Shown: piece after piece, positions 42,654 through 50,402 of the stretch
Numbering within the stretch: the first letter of the stretch is position 1
How the letters are laid out: the number at the start of each line of letters is the position of its first letter
Notes under the pieces: model-generated
What the model was told of the DNA's origin: nothing
The model's database searches: none
Seen by the model: only the letters and a program-made list of their open reading frames with translations
Made by a program: the position numbers and the translations under genes
Source: LMUY01 sp965199005
GTDB taxonomy: Bacteria > Pseudomonadota > Alphaproteobacteria > Acetobacterales > Acetobacteraceae
Assembly: GCA_965199005.1 (NCBI GenBank)
Contig: CBDAQK010000001.1
Coordinates: 124,001 to 188,000, forward strand
DNA: 64,000 nt
Direction of reading: 5' to 3'

Positions 42654-43075
42654 CTAGTGACCCGCTAGGCGCCGGCGGACTATCGCGGCACCATCGGCCA
42701 GCGCCTTCAACTTGCCGCGTGCAGCGGAGTGGGGCAGGTATTTCATCCCGCAATCCGGTGCTGGGACGAGCCGCTCGGGCGCAATGAAGTCCAAAGCCTG
42801 GATGATACGGTCCGCAACCCTCTCTGCCGTGTCCACCTCTTTCGCGCCGAGATCCAAGACGCAGCATGACCGTCTTGCCCGACAACTCCCGCAGCAAGCC
42901 CAAATCGAGCTTTAGCTGCGCAGCCTCGATCTAGATTCGCGTCGCCGCCGAATCCGCAAGCTGCGGCAGGAACGAACAGCCGGACGGCTTGTCGCTGACG
43001 ACATGGACGTAGCCGAAGCACAGATGCACGACGGTGATCCCCGCGACGCCCTGCAGCGCCCGGTTCAGGCCCGCC
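42654..43075 (-). pseudogene. C-terminal remnant of a MetE-like (methionine synthase II family) enzyme
   Basis: In pieces of different frames the strand encodes GVAGITVVHLCFGYVHVVSD, then PSGCSFLPQLADSAATRI followed by an in-frame TAG near 42930, then LDLGLLRELSGKTVML, a frame change, and LDLGAKEVDTAERVADRI, PERLVPAPDCGMKYLPHSA and GKLKALADGAAIVRRRL. This is the C-terminal part of a cobalamin-independent methionine synthase/UROD-type methyltransferase; the Cys in PAPDCGMK is a zinc ligand in that family. The N-terminal part is gone, replaced at 43079 by the end of the fumarylacetoacetase-family gene. Confidence 0.75.
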
Positions 43076-43078
43076 CCT

Positions 43079-43927
43079 TCAGGATGGGATTTCGTCCCGC
43101 ACCGGGTTGCGGAGGATGCCGAGCCCGGTGATCTCGACCTCTACCTCGTCGCCATGCTTCATCCAAACCGGCGGTGTGCGGAACGCGCCCACGCCCCCCG
43201 TCGTCCCCGTCACGATCACGTCGCCGGTGGCCAATGGGATGAAGGCGGAGGTGTAGGCGATGAGAGCCGGGATATCGAAGACAAGATCGGAGATTGGCGC
43301 GCGCTGCATCTCCTCCCCGTTCAGCCGCGTCACCAGCGTCAGCGCGGTGACGTCGGCAATCTCGTCGGCCGTCACCAAAGCGGGGCCAAACGCTCCCGTG
43401 GCATAGAAATTCTTACCCGGCGTGAACTGAACCGTGTGGCGCTGCCAGTCGCGGATGCTGCCGTCGTTGTAGCAGGCGTATCCCGCCACATGGGCGAACG
43501 CATCTTCCTTGCTAATCCGGCGGCCGCCTTGGCCGATGACCACCGCCAATTCGCCCTCAAAGTCGAACTGCACGGATTCGGGCGGCCGGATCATGGGGTG
43601 CCCCGCCGCCACTTGGCTTGCGGGGAAGCGGGTGAAGATCATCGGGTGGGTGGGCAGCGGACGCCCGGTCTCCTTCAAATGCGTTAGATAATTCACGCCG
43701 ATGCACAGAATCTTGTCCGGATTCGGCACCACCGGCAGCATCGTGACCTCGCCAACCGCATGGTCCGGAGCCTCCAGCGCCAGCGGCGCCAGCTTCGTCA
43801 ATCCCGCCGGATCCAGCACGCTGCGAATATCGGACGACCCGAGGCGGCGCCCGGCATCGACAATGCCAGCCTCGGTCAGGATGCCAAACGAATTAGCACC
43901 TTGGACAGTAAAGCTCACCAATTTCAT
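43079..43927 (-). CDS. Fumarylacetoacetate hydrolase (FAH) family protein
   Basis: A 282-residue hydrolase. FAH-fold motifs are ILCIGVNYLTHLKETGRPLP, FDFEGELAVVIGQGGRRISK (metal-binding glutamates), HVAGYACYNDGSIRDWQRHT and TGDVIVTGTTGGVGAFRTPP. ATG 43927 follows CGAAGGAGACCGGC; an ATG 42 bases earlier is weaker. The family hydrolyses fumarylacetoacetate, fumarylpyruvate, acylpyruvates and similar C-C bonds. Directly upstream on the same strand is the tail of an aromatic flavin hydroxylase, so fumarylpyruvate from a gentisate-type route is a fair guess. It appears intact among several remnants. Confidence 0.9.
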   Translation of the reverse strand: MKLVSFTVQGANSFGILTEAGIVDAGRRLGSSDIRSVLDPAGLTKLAPLALEAPDHAVGEVTMLPVVPNPDKILCIGVNYLTHLKETGRPLPTHPMIFTRFPASQVAAGHPMIRPPESVQFDFEGELAVVIGQGGRRISKEDAFAHVAGYACYNDGSIRDWQRHTVQFTPGKNFYATGAFGPALVTADEIADVTALTLVTRLNGEEMQRAPISDLVFDIPALIAYTSAFIPLATGDVIVTGTTGGVGAFRTPPVWMKHGDEVEVEITGLGILRNPVRDEIPS

Positions 43928-43976
43928 GCCGGTCTCCTTCGAGGCGGAGCCTGCCGCCCCGGCCGACAACCGTCAA

Positions 43977-43994
43977 TCGAAAATTGATTTTACA
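43977..43994. promoter_or_regulatory. A/T-rich dyad site, copy 2 (possible GntR operator)
   Basis: TCGAAAATTGATTTTACA lies 50-67 bases before the FAH-family start and overlaps the stop of the monooxygenase remnant. It contains TCAAT-5-ATTGA and AAAAT-2-ATTTT dyads. The match with 41578-41595, next to the GntR gene, makes it a candidate operator; this is untested inference. Confidence 0.4.
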
Positions 43995-44195
43995 CGGCGA
44001 CAGTCAGAGCGTCGTATTCGAACAGCCAGTCGTAGCGCTGCTTCACCTGGCTGGGATGGAACTCCCGGTCGATGATTGCGGCCGCCTCCGCCGCGTTGGC
44101 CAAAGCCGGATTGTGAAACCGCCCGTGTTGTCGTTGGCGCCGCGGACGATGCGCGACGTGCGATCGATCCGCGCCGTCTCGTAGCGGCGCAGTGC
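43990..44195 (-). pseudogene. C-terminal fragment of an FAD-dependent aromatic monooxygenase
   Basis: About 66 codons survive: YETARIDRTSRIVRGANDNT, then after a frame change HNPALANAAEAAAIIDREF and VKQRYDWLFEYDALTVAV. The segment ARI.RT.RI.R...N...FHNP and the YDWLF.YD ending resemble the C termini of salicylate- or 3-hydroxybenzoate-type hydroxylases. The rest of the gene is replaced by the MATE remnant, whose open frame begins at 44192, so a rearrangement junction lies about there. Its stop is 63 bases before the FAH-family start on the same strand, suggesting a former operon. Confidence 0.68.
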
Positions 44196-44989
44196 CCGCG
44201 CTCATCTTCGGGATTGGTCCGGTTCCGGCGCTGGGCATCACCGGGGCGGGGCTGGCCTTGGTCGGATATTACCTGATCAGCGCGACGGTATTGCTGGTGG
44301 CGCTGTTGCGTGGCCGCTCTGGCTTCCGGCTCAGCGCCCGGCACCGGATGCAACGGCAGCACTTCGCGGCCATCCTTGGGGTGGGCGGCGCGGCCGCGGT
44401 CAACAACATCAACGCCAACCTGGCCGTAACGGTGGCGACGTCGTTCGTCGCGGGGCTCGGAACGCACGCGCTGGCCGGGTTCGGCCTGGGCACACGGTTG
44501 GAGTATCTCCAAATCCCGATCGTGTTCGGCGTTGGGTCCGGCATGGTGGCGATGATCGGCATGAATGTCGGTGCTGGCCAACTTGCCCGCGCCAAACGCA
44601 TCGCCTGGGTCGGGTCAGCGGTTGCGATGGTGGCGACCGAAATCGTTGGCCTCGCCGCCGCGCTGTTTCCGGCGGCCTGGCTCGGGATTTTCACCACCGA
44701 CCCGGCGGCCATTGCCACCGGGTCCACCTATTTGCACATCGTGGCGCCGATCTACGGGGTGTTGGGCCTGGGACAGGCGCTCTACTTCGCATCCCTAGGG
44801 GCCAAGCAGATGAAATGGTCGGTACTCGCCGGTTTTGCGCGGTTGGTGGTGGTGGGGGTCGGCGGATGGCTGGTCGGCGAACTCGCAACGCCAACAGTCG
44901 CCCATCTTTCGGCCATCTTGGTGCTGGGGTTCATTGCCATGGCGGCGACCAACGCCGTGCCGTGGCTTCGACGCGTGCTCAACAGTTAA
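44192..44989 (+). pseudogene. MATE family efflux transporter, C-terminal part only
   Basis: A 265-codon open frame that corresponds to roughly the last 60 percent of a MATE (NorM/DinF-type) transporter, normally about 450 residues. It starts within the protein (ALIFGIGPVPALGITGAGLA corresponds to the mid-protein loop) and contains the second-half motifs NNINANLAVTVATSFVAGLG and IVFGVGSGMVAMIGMNVGAG. The GTG at 44192 has no clear ribosome site. Six or so helices remain, so a working pump is unlikely, although the frame itself shows no further damage. Confidence 0.78.
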
Positions 44990-45765
44990 CCCACCCGGGC
45001 GAACTCCACATCGCGATTGATGTCTTTGTAGAGCAGGTACGCCGCCTCCTCCCAGCCGGTGCAGTAAAATTGCTGGGGGACGTAGGGGCCCATCCAGATG
45101 AAATCGCCGGTCCAGCATTCATGCCAATCGCGTCCGAGCAGATACAGGCCTTGCCCCTGCAGCATGTATAGCCCGTGCTCCATGATGTGCGTTTCCACGA
45201 AGGGGAAATGCGTGCCGGGCGCGAAGCTCAGGATGTTGACGGCCATGTCGAAACCGAAATCCTCGTCCGGCAAAAGATGCTGCCAAGCACGGCCATCCGT
45301 GTGCTTCAGCCGCCGCCCCACCCGGTCGCGATGGCCGAACAGCGTCGCCGGGGCAGCGTGCCCGGGGGCCGGTATGTAAGGACGCTTGATCCAAATGGCT
45401 TTGGCGGGGCCACCGCATGCGGTGACAGACAGCGCCGCGCCGGCAGGGCTGTAGACGAACCCGCCAGCATCCAACCTCTCGCTTCCGGCGCCGGAGGCAA
45501 TCTCAATTGTCCCGGCGACAACGTAGACGAAATGCTCCAGCCCATCCTGGAATGGCTCCGTGGTGCCTGACCCGGACGAAATCTCCAACAGCGCCTGCGC
45601 AAACCGGGCTCCCATGGCCGGCGAGGTGTGGAACCGCACCAACGTGCCGCTCCACCCAGGCAGGCGGCTCTCCAAGATCCCCTCCGGCGGCATCACCGCG
45701 TAGTGCGGCGTCACCATCGTGCGGTTATGGCCGAAAATGCCTGGCGGCGGGTTGGACCGATGCAT
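44986..45765 (-). CDS. allE: (S)-ureidoglycine aminohydrolase (bicupin)
   Basis: A 259-residue bicupin of the UGHY/YlbA family, which releases ammonia from (S)-ureidoglycine in allantoin breakdown. The two cupin barrels show LEHFVYVVAGTIEIASGAGS and FVETHIMEHGLYMLQGQGLY, the latter with the Mn-binding His/Glu region; GHNRTMVTPHYAVMPPEG at the start and GDFIWMGPYVPQQFYCTGWE near the end are typical. ATG 45765 follows AAAGGAGACGCG. A 25-codon frame (45842-45765) ends on its start codon and may be the tail of a lost upstream gene. It fits functionally with urate oxidase and guanine deaminase at 11.7-15.2 kb, although it is 30 kb away. Confidence 0.88.
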   Translation of the reverse strand: MHRSNPPPGIFGHNRTMVTPHYAVMPPEGILESRLPGWSGTLVRFHTSPAMGARFAQALLEISSGSGTTEPFQDGLEHFVYVVAGTIEIASGAGSERLDAGGFVYSPAGAALSVTACGGPAKAIWIKRPYIPAPGHAAPATLFGHRDRVGRRLKHTDGRAWQHLLPDEDFGFDMAVNILSFAPGTHFPFVETHIMEHGLYMLQGQGLYLLGRDWHECWTGDFIWMGPYVPQQFYCTGWEEAAYLLYKDINRDVEFARVG

Positions 45766-45961
45766 CACGCGTCTCCTTTCTCGCCGGAAAGGAGGGCGCG
45801 CTCGCCCTCGCCGAGCGGGGTGATGTCGGATAGCTGGGTCATACGAAAATCACTCCCACATCGGCGGCCGGATGGGTGCGCGCCCGATCCTGGGGAGTGT
45901 GCGCGGCTGCACGCGGCGTGTCACGCGGCCGGGCAGCTCAGGTTTAGCGAAGCAGGAGCTG

Positions 45962-46462
45962 CTATTGGTAGGCGACTGCCTCGTCATAGCGGCGCCCTAA
46001 CTCTTCGATCCCGAACTCCATCTGCGCCTCGGTGATTTGGCCCGTGTTGAACTGCTGCTGCAGGGCAACGACACCGTCATTGTGTTGTTGCTGGAGGATG
46101 AGAATAGTTTGGTTGAAGTTGTTCTGGGCGGCATCGATGTCCCATCCCGCGGGGGGATCATAGCCCCCCGACCACCCAATTCCGCCGGGGCCGCGGCCAT
46201 AGGGCGGGTATGGCGGCCGGAAAGGAGGCGGTGGCGGCGCATAGCCAGGCGCCGCAGGCTGCCGGAACGGCGCCAGCGCAGGCCGCAACTGGGGCTGCAT
46301 CTGGGGCCGCATGTCTGGCCGCGGCGGAGGCGCGCGTTGCGGCTCCGGGGGCCGCGGACGTTCGTGGTCAGGGTGGGGTGGAAATGGCTGCGCATTGCCG
46401 ACCCCAAACCCAAGCAGGCTCAGCGCGCACAGAGCAGCCCACAATCTCCACCGCTTGACCAT
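45962..46462 (-). CDS. Secreted proline-rich hypothetical protein
   Basis: A 166-residue protein with a clear signal peptide (VKRWRLWAALCALSLLGFG, cleavage after NAQ). Residues about 27-105 are rich in proline, arginine, glutamine and glycine (for example APPPRPDMRPQMQPQLRPAL), a low-complexity region likely unfolded in the periplasm or cell wall. The C-terminal third is different, polar and helical (NNFNQTILILQQQHNDGVVA and QITEAQMEFGIEELGRRYD), possibly a short coiled coil. No known family is recognised. It appears to be a single gene. Confidence 0.7.
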   Translation of the reverse strand: MVKRWRLWAALCALSLLGFGVGNAQPFPPHPDHERPRPPEPQRAPPPRPDMRPQMQPQLRPALAPFRQPAAPGYAPPPPPFRPPYPPYGRGPGGIGWSGGYDPPAGWDIDAAQNNFNQTILILQQQHNDGVVALQQQFNTGQITEAQMEFGIEELGRRYDEAVAYQ

Positions 46463-46559
46463 CGCCGCATCCTGTCACCGTCTTGTCAGTCTCATTTGAC
46501 GATCAATGGTGTCGGATTGATGGACTCGTCGTGGCGTCGGGGTGGCCCCATCGTCAGTG

Positions 46560-46880
46560 TAGGCCGACGGTCAAATTCTCCCGGTCTGAAGTGACGCTGA
46601 ACTCGGCCGCGCAAACCTTTGCCCGGCACCCGAAGCGGCGCTTAGGCAGCGTCGGCAAATAAGTGCGTCGGCACGCCGACAAAGCTGCCGCTAACAACAA
46701 AGGCTTAGGGCTTGTTCGACGCCGCCAATCGATTCGATTGATGTCGAACAAGCCCTTACGTCGCGGCGCCGCACCGATCAGGCCGCATTCCGGGCAGGTC
46801 GGTTCACCCCCGTGGACGGCCACCGTGCCTGCTTGAACCACTCGTACACAGCGTCCTCGTCCACAGCCGCAACGGAGGAA
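46560..46880 (-). pseudogene. IS1595-type transposase, N-terminal fragment interrupted by the 113-bp repeat
   Basis: Readable pieces are VDEDAVYEWFKQARWPSTG, then (one base short in a run of G at about 46806-46810) GGEPTCPECGLIGAAPRR, then the repeat, then KRRFGCRAKVCAAEFSVTSD. Together they make the N-terminal helix and the zinc ribbon (CPxCG ... C..C..EFSVTS) of IS1595-superfamily transposases. The repeat splits the zinc ribbon between its two cysteine pairs. The catalytic DDE domain is absent, so this is a dead remnant. Confidence 0.72.
46644..46756. repeat. 113-bp repeated element, copy B
   Basis: Reverse complement of 41259-41371 with one visible difference. CTTA occurs at both of its edges (46641-46644 and 46755-46758), which could be a 4-bp target-site duplication. 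It sits inside the zinc-ribbon coding region of the IS1595-type transposase remnant and keeps that frame open. Flanking bases show no further similarity to copy A. Confidence 0.75.
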
Positions 46881-47031
46881 TGGCCAGGCCGCTGGCCTCG
46901 GGCGACGGCAGGAAGTGCTGGCCGCCGTCCCGTTATTTCCAACCTCCGGACCGCCTTCACGTCAGCTATTCCTGCCAAACCGCAGCGTTGGCATGGGTCA
47001 TACGCCGCGTGCATCCGGCTCGGCTAAACCG

Positions 47032-48228
47032 TCAGTCGGATACGGCGACGATGCCGCGGTCGACAAGGGTCCGAATAGTCGCCTCATCGAGGCCCAATCC
47101 GGCAAGGGTCGCCCGGCTATGCTGCCCGATGGACGGAGGATGGCTGCGCAAGGTGGAGGATTCACCGCCGATCCGGATGGGCAGGCGGGGCAATGTCGTC
47201 GTGATGCCGCCGGGAAGCTGGGTTGGCAGCAGGAATCCCGTCTCGCTCAAATGCGCATCCGTGAACAATTCTTCCGGTCGCGCGATGGGCGCAAACGGGA
47301 TGCGCGCCTGCCCGCAAAGGGCGCTCGCCTCCTCGACCGTCATCGGGGCGAACATCGCCCGCAAGATTGGCAGCAGCCGGGGCCGGGCGGTGATCCGGTC
47401 ACCATTGGCGGCCAGGGATGGATCGGCGGCGAGGTCGTCGCGGCCCGTCACGGCACAGAACCGCCGCCAATGGGCGTCCGTCGTGATCCCAACGAAGATT
47501 TGCCGCCCATCCCGCACGGTAAAAGTCTCATACACCGCCCAGGCCGACACACGCTCCGGCATGGGCGGGACCGGTGCGTCGGACTGCGCGGCGTAGCAAA
47601 GGTGTTGGCCCATCAGGAAAACAGCCGTCTCGAACAAAGCCGATTCGACCAGTTGACCGCGCTGCGTCGCCTCGCGCACCCGCAGCGCTGCCTGGATGCC
47701 GATGACGGCAAACATGCCGCCGGTGATGTCGATAACGGAGGTGCCGGCCCGCAGGGGTCGCCCGCTCGGCCCCGTCATATAGGCAAGGCCGGACATCATC
47801 TGCACCACCTCGTCCAGTGCAAGGCGAGTCTCGTAAGGGCCTGGCAGGAAGCCTTTGAGGCTGGCGTAGATCAGGCGCGGGTTGAGGGCGGACGCCGCGG
47901 TATAATCCAGGCCCAGCCGTTCCATCGTGCCCGGCCCGAAATTCTCGACCAACACATCGGCCTCGCCGATCAGGCGGCGCACGATGCCGAGCCCCTCGGC
48001 GGATTTCAGGTCGATCGCCAGGCTGCGCTTGTTGCGATTGAAATAGCCGAAATAACCGGTGCCGAAACCTTTCAACCGCCGGGTTGGGTCACCCTCCGGG
48101 GAAGGTTCGATCCGCAGCACCTCGGCGCCAAGGTCGGCGAGGATCAGGCCGCAGGACGGCCCCATCACGGTATGACCGAAATCGAGGACTTTTATGCCAG
48201 CCAGCGGCATGGCGGCGGACGCTTCCAT
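47032..48228 (-). CDS. CaiB/BaiF family (class III) CoA transferase
   Basis: A 398-residue class III CoA transferase, which swaps CoA between carboxylic acids. Family blocks are PLAGIKVLDFGHTVMGPSCG, ILADLGAEVLRIEPSPEGDP, YFNRNKRSLAIDLKSAEG, DVLVENFGPGTMERLGLDY and LALDEVVQMMSGLAYMTGPS, where the aspartate is the probable catalytic residue. ATG 48228 follows AGGAAGCGAGAGAT; ATG 48261 is weaker. It lies downstream of two dehydrogenases and a binding protein on the same strand but is separated from them by about 140 bases, so co-transcription is possible rather than certain. Confidence 0.9.
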   Translation of the reverse strand: MEASAAMPLAGIKVLDFGHTVMGPSCGLILADLGAEVLRIEPSPEGDPTRRLKGFGTGYFGYFNRNKRSLAIDLKSAEGLGIVRRLIGEADVLVENFGPGTMERLGLDYTAASALNPRLIYASLKGFLPGPYETRLALDEVVQMMSGLAYMTGPSGRPLRAGTSVIDITGGMFAVIGIQAALRVREATQRGQLVESALFETAVFLMGQHLCYAAQSDAPVPPMPERVSAWAVYETFTVRDGRQIFVGITTDAHWRRFCAVTGRDDLAADPSLAANGDRITARPRLLPILRAMFAPMTVEEASALCGQARIPFAPIARPEELFTDAHLSETGFLLPTQLPGGITTTLPRLPIRIGGESSTLRSHPPSIGQHSRATLAGLGLDEATIRTLVDRGIVAVSD

Positions 48229-48369
48229 ATCTCTCGCTTCCTGCGGTTGCGGGCGACCCATGAGATAGGATCCCGATGGTCGCCGATAGGTGGTGGCACT
48301 GCGCTAGGCTGGAGCGTAGAGTTTGCAGCAGCCGGGTCCGTCGTGGGATCGGGTGCGCTCGGCCCCCTC

Positions 48370-49368
48370 CTACGAAGCGGCCCGCAGGATGTCGGCGATC
48401 AAGCGCTGACTCGCCGCAGCCGCTTCGCCCGTCACGGCCGGGTCACGACCCTCCGCAATCGCGGCGATGAAATCGGCGATGACAGCGCGGTGGGCGTCGT
48501 TCGGAAAATCCATGATGCTGGCGCCACTGCCCGTCGATCCCTCGGCTTGCAGCACTTCCTCCCCGCCGGCGATCAGGCTCAGCCGCAACCCGCCCCCGAT
48601 GAGGCTAGCGGTGCCCAGGGTGCCGATGATCTCGATCCGCTCCGGCCCGCCGGGATAGGCCGCCGTCGTAGCGGTGATGCTGCCAGGCGCGCCGTTGCCC
48701 AACCGTACCAGGGCATTCACGTAATCCTCCGTCTGCATCCGATGCAACGCTGTGGTCAGCGACTGGGCGGCGACCACCGCCTGCACACCCACCAAGGAGC
48801 GGAACAGATCCAGCGTGTGGATCGCCTGCGTCAGTAAAACGCCGCCACCATCGCGTGCCATGGTCCCACGCCCGGGCTCGTCATAATAGCTCTGCGGACG
48901 CCACCATGGCACGGTCATCGACGCCGCCACGACCGTGCCAAGCTCTCCCGCCTCCAGCGCCGCCCGCAGCCGCACCGCGCCCGGGCGAAACCGGTGTTGC
49001 AACACCACCCCAAGCCGCCGCCCGGATTGGCGGCCCGCGTGCACCAGGCGATCGGCGCGGTCCAGCGTCAACTCCAACGGCTTTTCCACCAGCACATGCT
49101 TCCCGGCAGCAAAGCACCGCTTGGCGATCTCCAAATGGGCTGAGGGGGGCGTCAGCACCAACACGGCCTGGATCGCCGGGTCGGCGATCACGGCATCGAC
49201 GTCCGTGGTCACGGGGAAGCCGAACCGCGCGTGGAAGGCCCGTGCCTTGTCCTCTCCCCGGCTCGCGGCGAGGCGGACCTCCACTTGCCCGGCCAGCTCG
49301 TTCAGGCTCTTGGCGTGCGGCTCACTGGCCGGCCCCAGCCCGATGATTCCAAGCACGAGCCGGCTCAT
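48370..49368 (-). CDS. Gfo/Idh/MocA family oxidoreductase
   Basis: A 332-residue NAD(P)-dependent dehydrogenase of the inositol dehydrogenase/glucose-fructose oxidoreductase family. The Rossmann start is LVLGIIGLGPASEPHAKSL; the family lysine motif is GKHVLVEKPLELT; the C-terminal sheet domain begins HRFRPGAVRLRAALEAGELG. The ATG overlaps the previous stop (ATGA). Together with the next gene it probably forms a two-step sugar or polyol oxidation pair whose substrate arrives through the binding protein at 50399-51562. Confidence 0.9.
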   Translation of the reverse strand: MSRLVLGIIGLGPASEPHAKSLNELAGQVEVRLAASRGEDKARAFHARFGFPVTTDVDAVIADPAIQAVLVLTPPSAHLEIAKRCFAAGKHVLVEKPLELTLDRADRLVHAGRQSGRRLGVVLQHRFRPGAVRLRAALEAGELGTVVAASMTVPWWRPQSYYDEPGRGTMARDGGGVLLTQAIHTLDLFRSLVGVQAVVAAQSLTTALHRMQTEDYVNALVRLGNGAPGSITATTAAYPGGPERIEIIGTLGTASLIGGGLRLSLIAGGEEVLQAEGSTGSGASIMDFPNDAHRAVIADFIAAIAEGRDPAVTGEAAAASQRLIADILRAAS

Positions 49369-50402
49369 GACGGCATTCCACCTGGCAGGACGACCCGTTC
49401 GGCCTGCGCCTGCGCCTGCAGTGCCAGCCGGCATACGGTGAAGACGTGCCGCTGGGTCATCGCCGTTTCCGTCCGGTGCGCCACGTCATGCACGAAATCC
49501 GCAAAATACTGCAGTGGCTCAGCGCTGCAATCGACGTAGCGCGTGCCGGCGGTGTTCGACAGGAAAAGGTGATCGGTGCCGGGCCGCCCCTCGATATCGA
49601 GGTATTTGCGCAGCTCTATCGTGCCGGAGGTGCCGACCACCGTCAGCCGCCCATCCCCCCAAGTGGGCAACCCGTCCGGCGTGAACCAGTCGACCCGGCA
49701 ATAGCCGCTGGCACGGTCGCTGCGCAGCACCACCTCGCCAAAATTCTCGAAATCCGGCTGCCGGGGATCGTCGAAATACCCGATCGTGCTGGCGACGATC
49801 CGCGCATCCTCCGAGCCGGTGAAGGTCAAGAACTGGTCGATCTGGTGGGATGCGATGTCAGCCAGGATGCCGCCATAGCGCGCCGGGTCGAAAAACCAGG
49901 CGGGGCGAATGGCGCGGTTCAGCCGATGCGGGCCGAACCCGGCGGTTTGCACAACCCGCCCGATCTCCCCGGCGCGGATCAACCGCAGCGCCACCGTCGT
50001 CGCCGGCACCAGGAAGCGTTCGGAAAAGCAGATGGAAAAGATGCGCCCGGTCTCGGCCACCGTTTGCTCCAATGCCGCCAGATCGGCGGTGGTGGTGACG
50101 CCGGGCTTGTCCATCAGCACGTCTTTGCCGTGGCGCATCGCCTGGACGGCCAGGCCCGCGCGTTCGGACGGGACCGCGGCGCAGAGCATGACCGCCGCGG
50201 AGGGATCGGCCATCAACGCGCCCTTGTCGTCCACGGCACGCAGGCTGGGAAAGCGTTCGCGGAACCCGGCCAACACTTTCGGGTCCGAGGTCTCTGGCCA
50301 ATACCCGCTGCAGGCCAGCCCGGCCGCCAGCAGGCCCTGCGTCAGGTCGTACACATGCCGATGGTCCAGGCCAATGATGACGAAGCCCTGATGCCCGCTC
50401 AC
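49365..50402 (-). CDS. Gfo/Idh/MocA family oxidoreductase
   Basis: A 345-residue member of the same family as its neighbour, but diverged. It starts at GTG 50402 (VSGHQGFVIIGLDHRHVYDL), overlapping the binding-protein stop by four bases. The lysine motif reads GKDVLMDKPGVTT (DKP instead of EKP). HQIDQFLTFTGSEDARIVAS and WFTPDGLPTWGDGRLTVVGT are in the C-terminal domain. The frame is open further upstream within the binding-protein gene but without family sequence. Acts probably on a sugar-like compound together with the overlapping dehydrogenase gene. Confidence 0.88.
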   Translation of the reverse strand: MSGHQGFVIIGLDHRHVYDLTQGLLAAGLACSGYWPETSDPKVLAGFRERFPSLRAVDDKGALMADPSAAVMLCAAVPSERAGLAVQAMRHGKDVLMDKPGVTTTADLAALEQTVAETGRIFSICFSERFLVPATTVALRLIRAGEIGRVVQTAGFGPHRLNRAIRPAWFFDPARYGGILADIASHQIDQFLTFTGSEDARIVASTIGYFDDPRQPDFENFGEVVLRSDRASGYCRVDWFTPDGLPTWGDGRLTVVGTSGTIELRKYLDIEGRPGTDHLFLSNTAGTRYVDCSAEPLQYFADFVHDVAHRTETAMTQRHVFTVCRLALQAQAQAERVVLPGGMPS

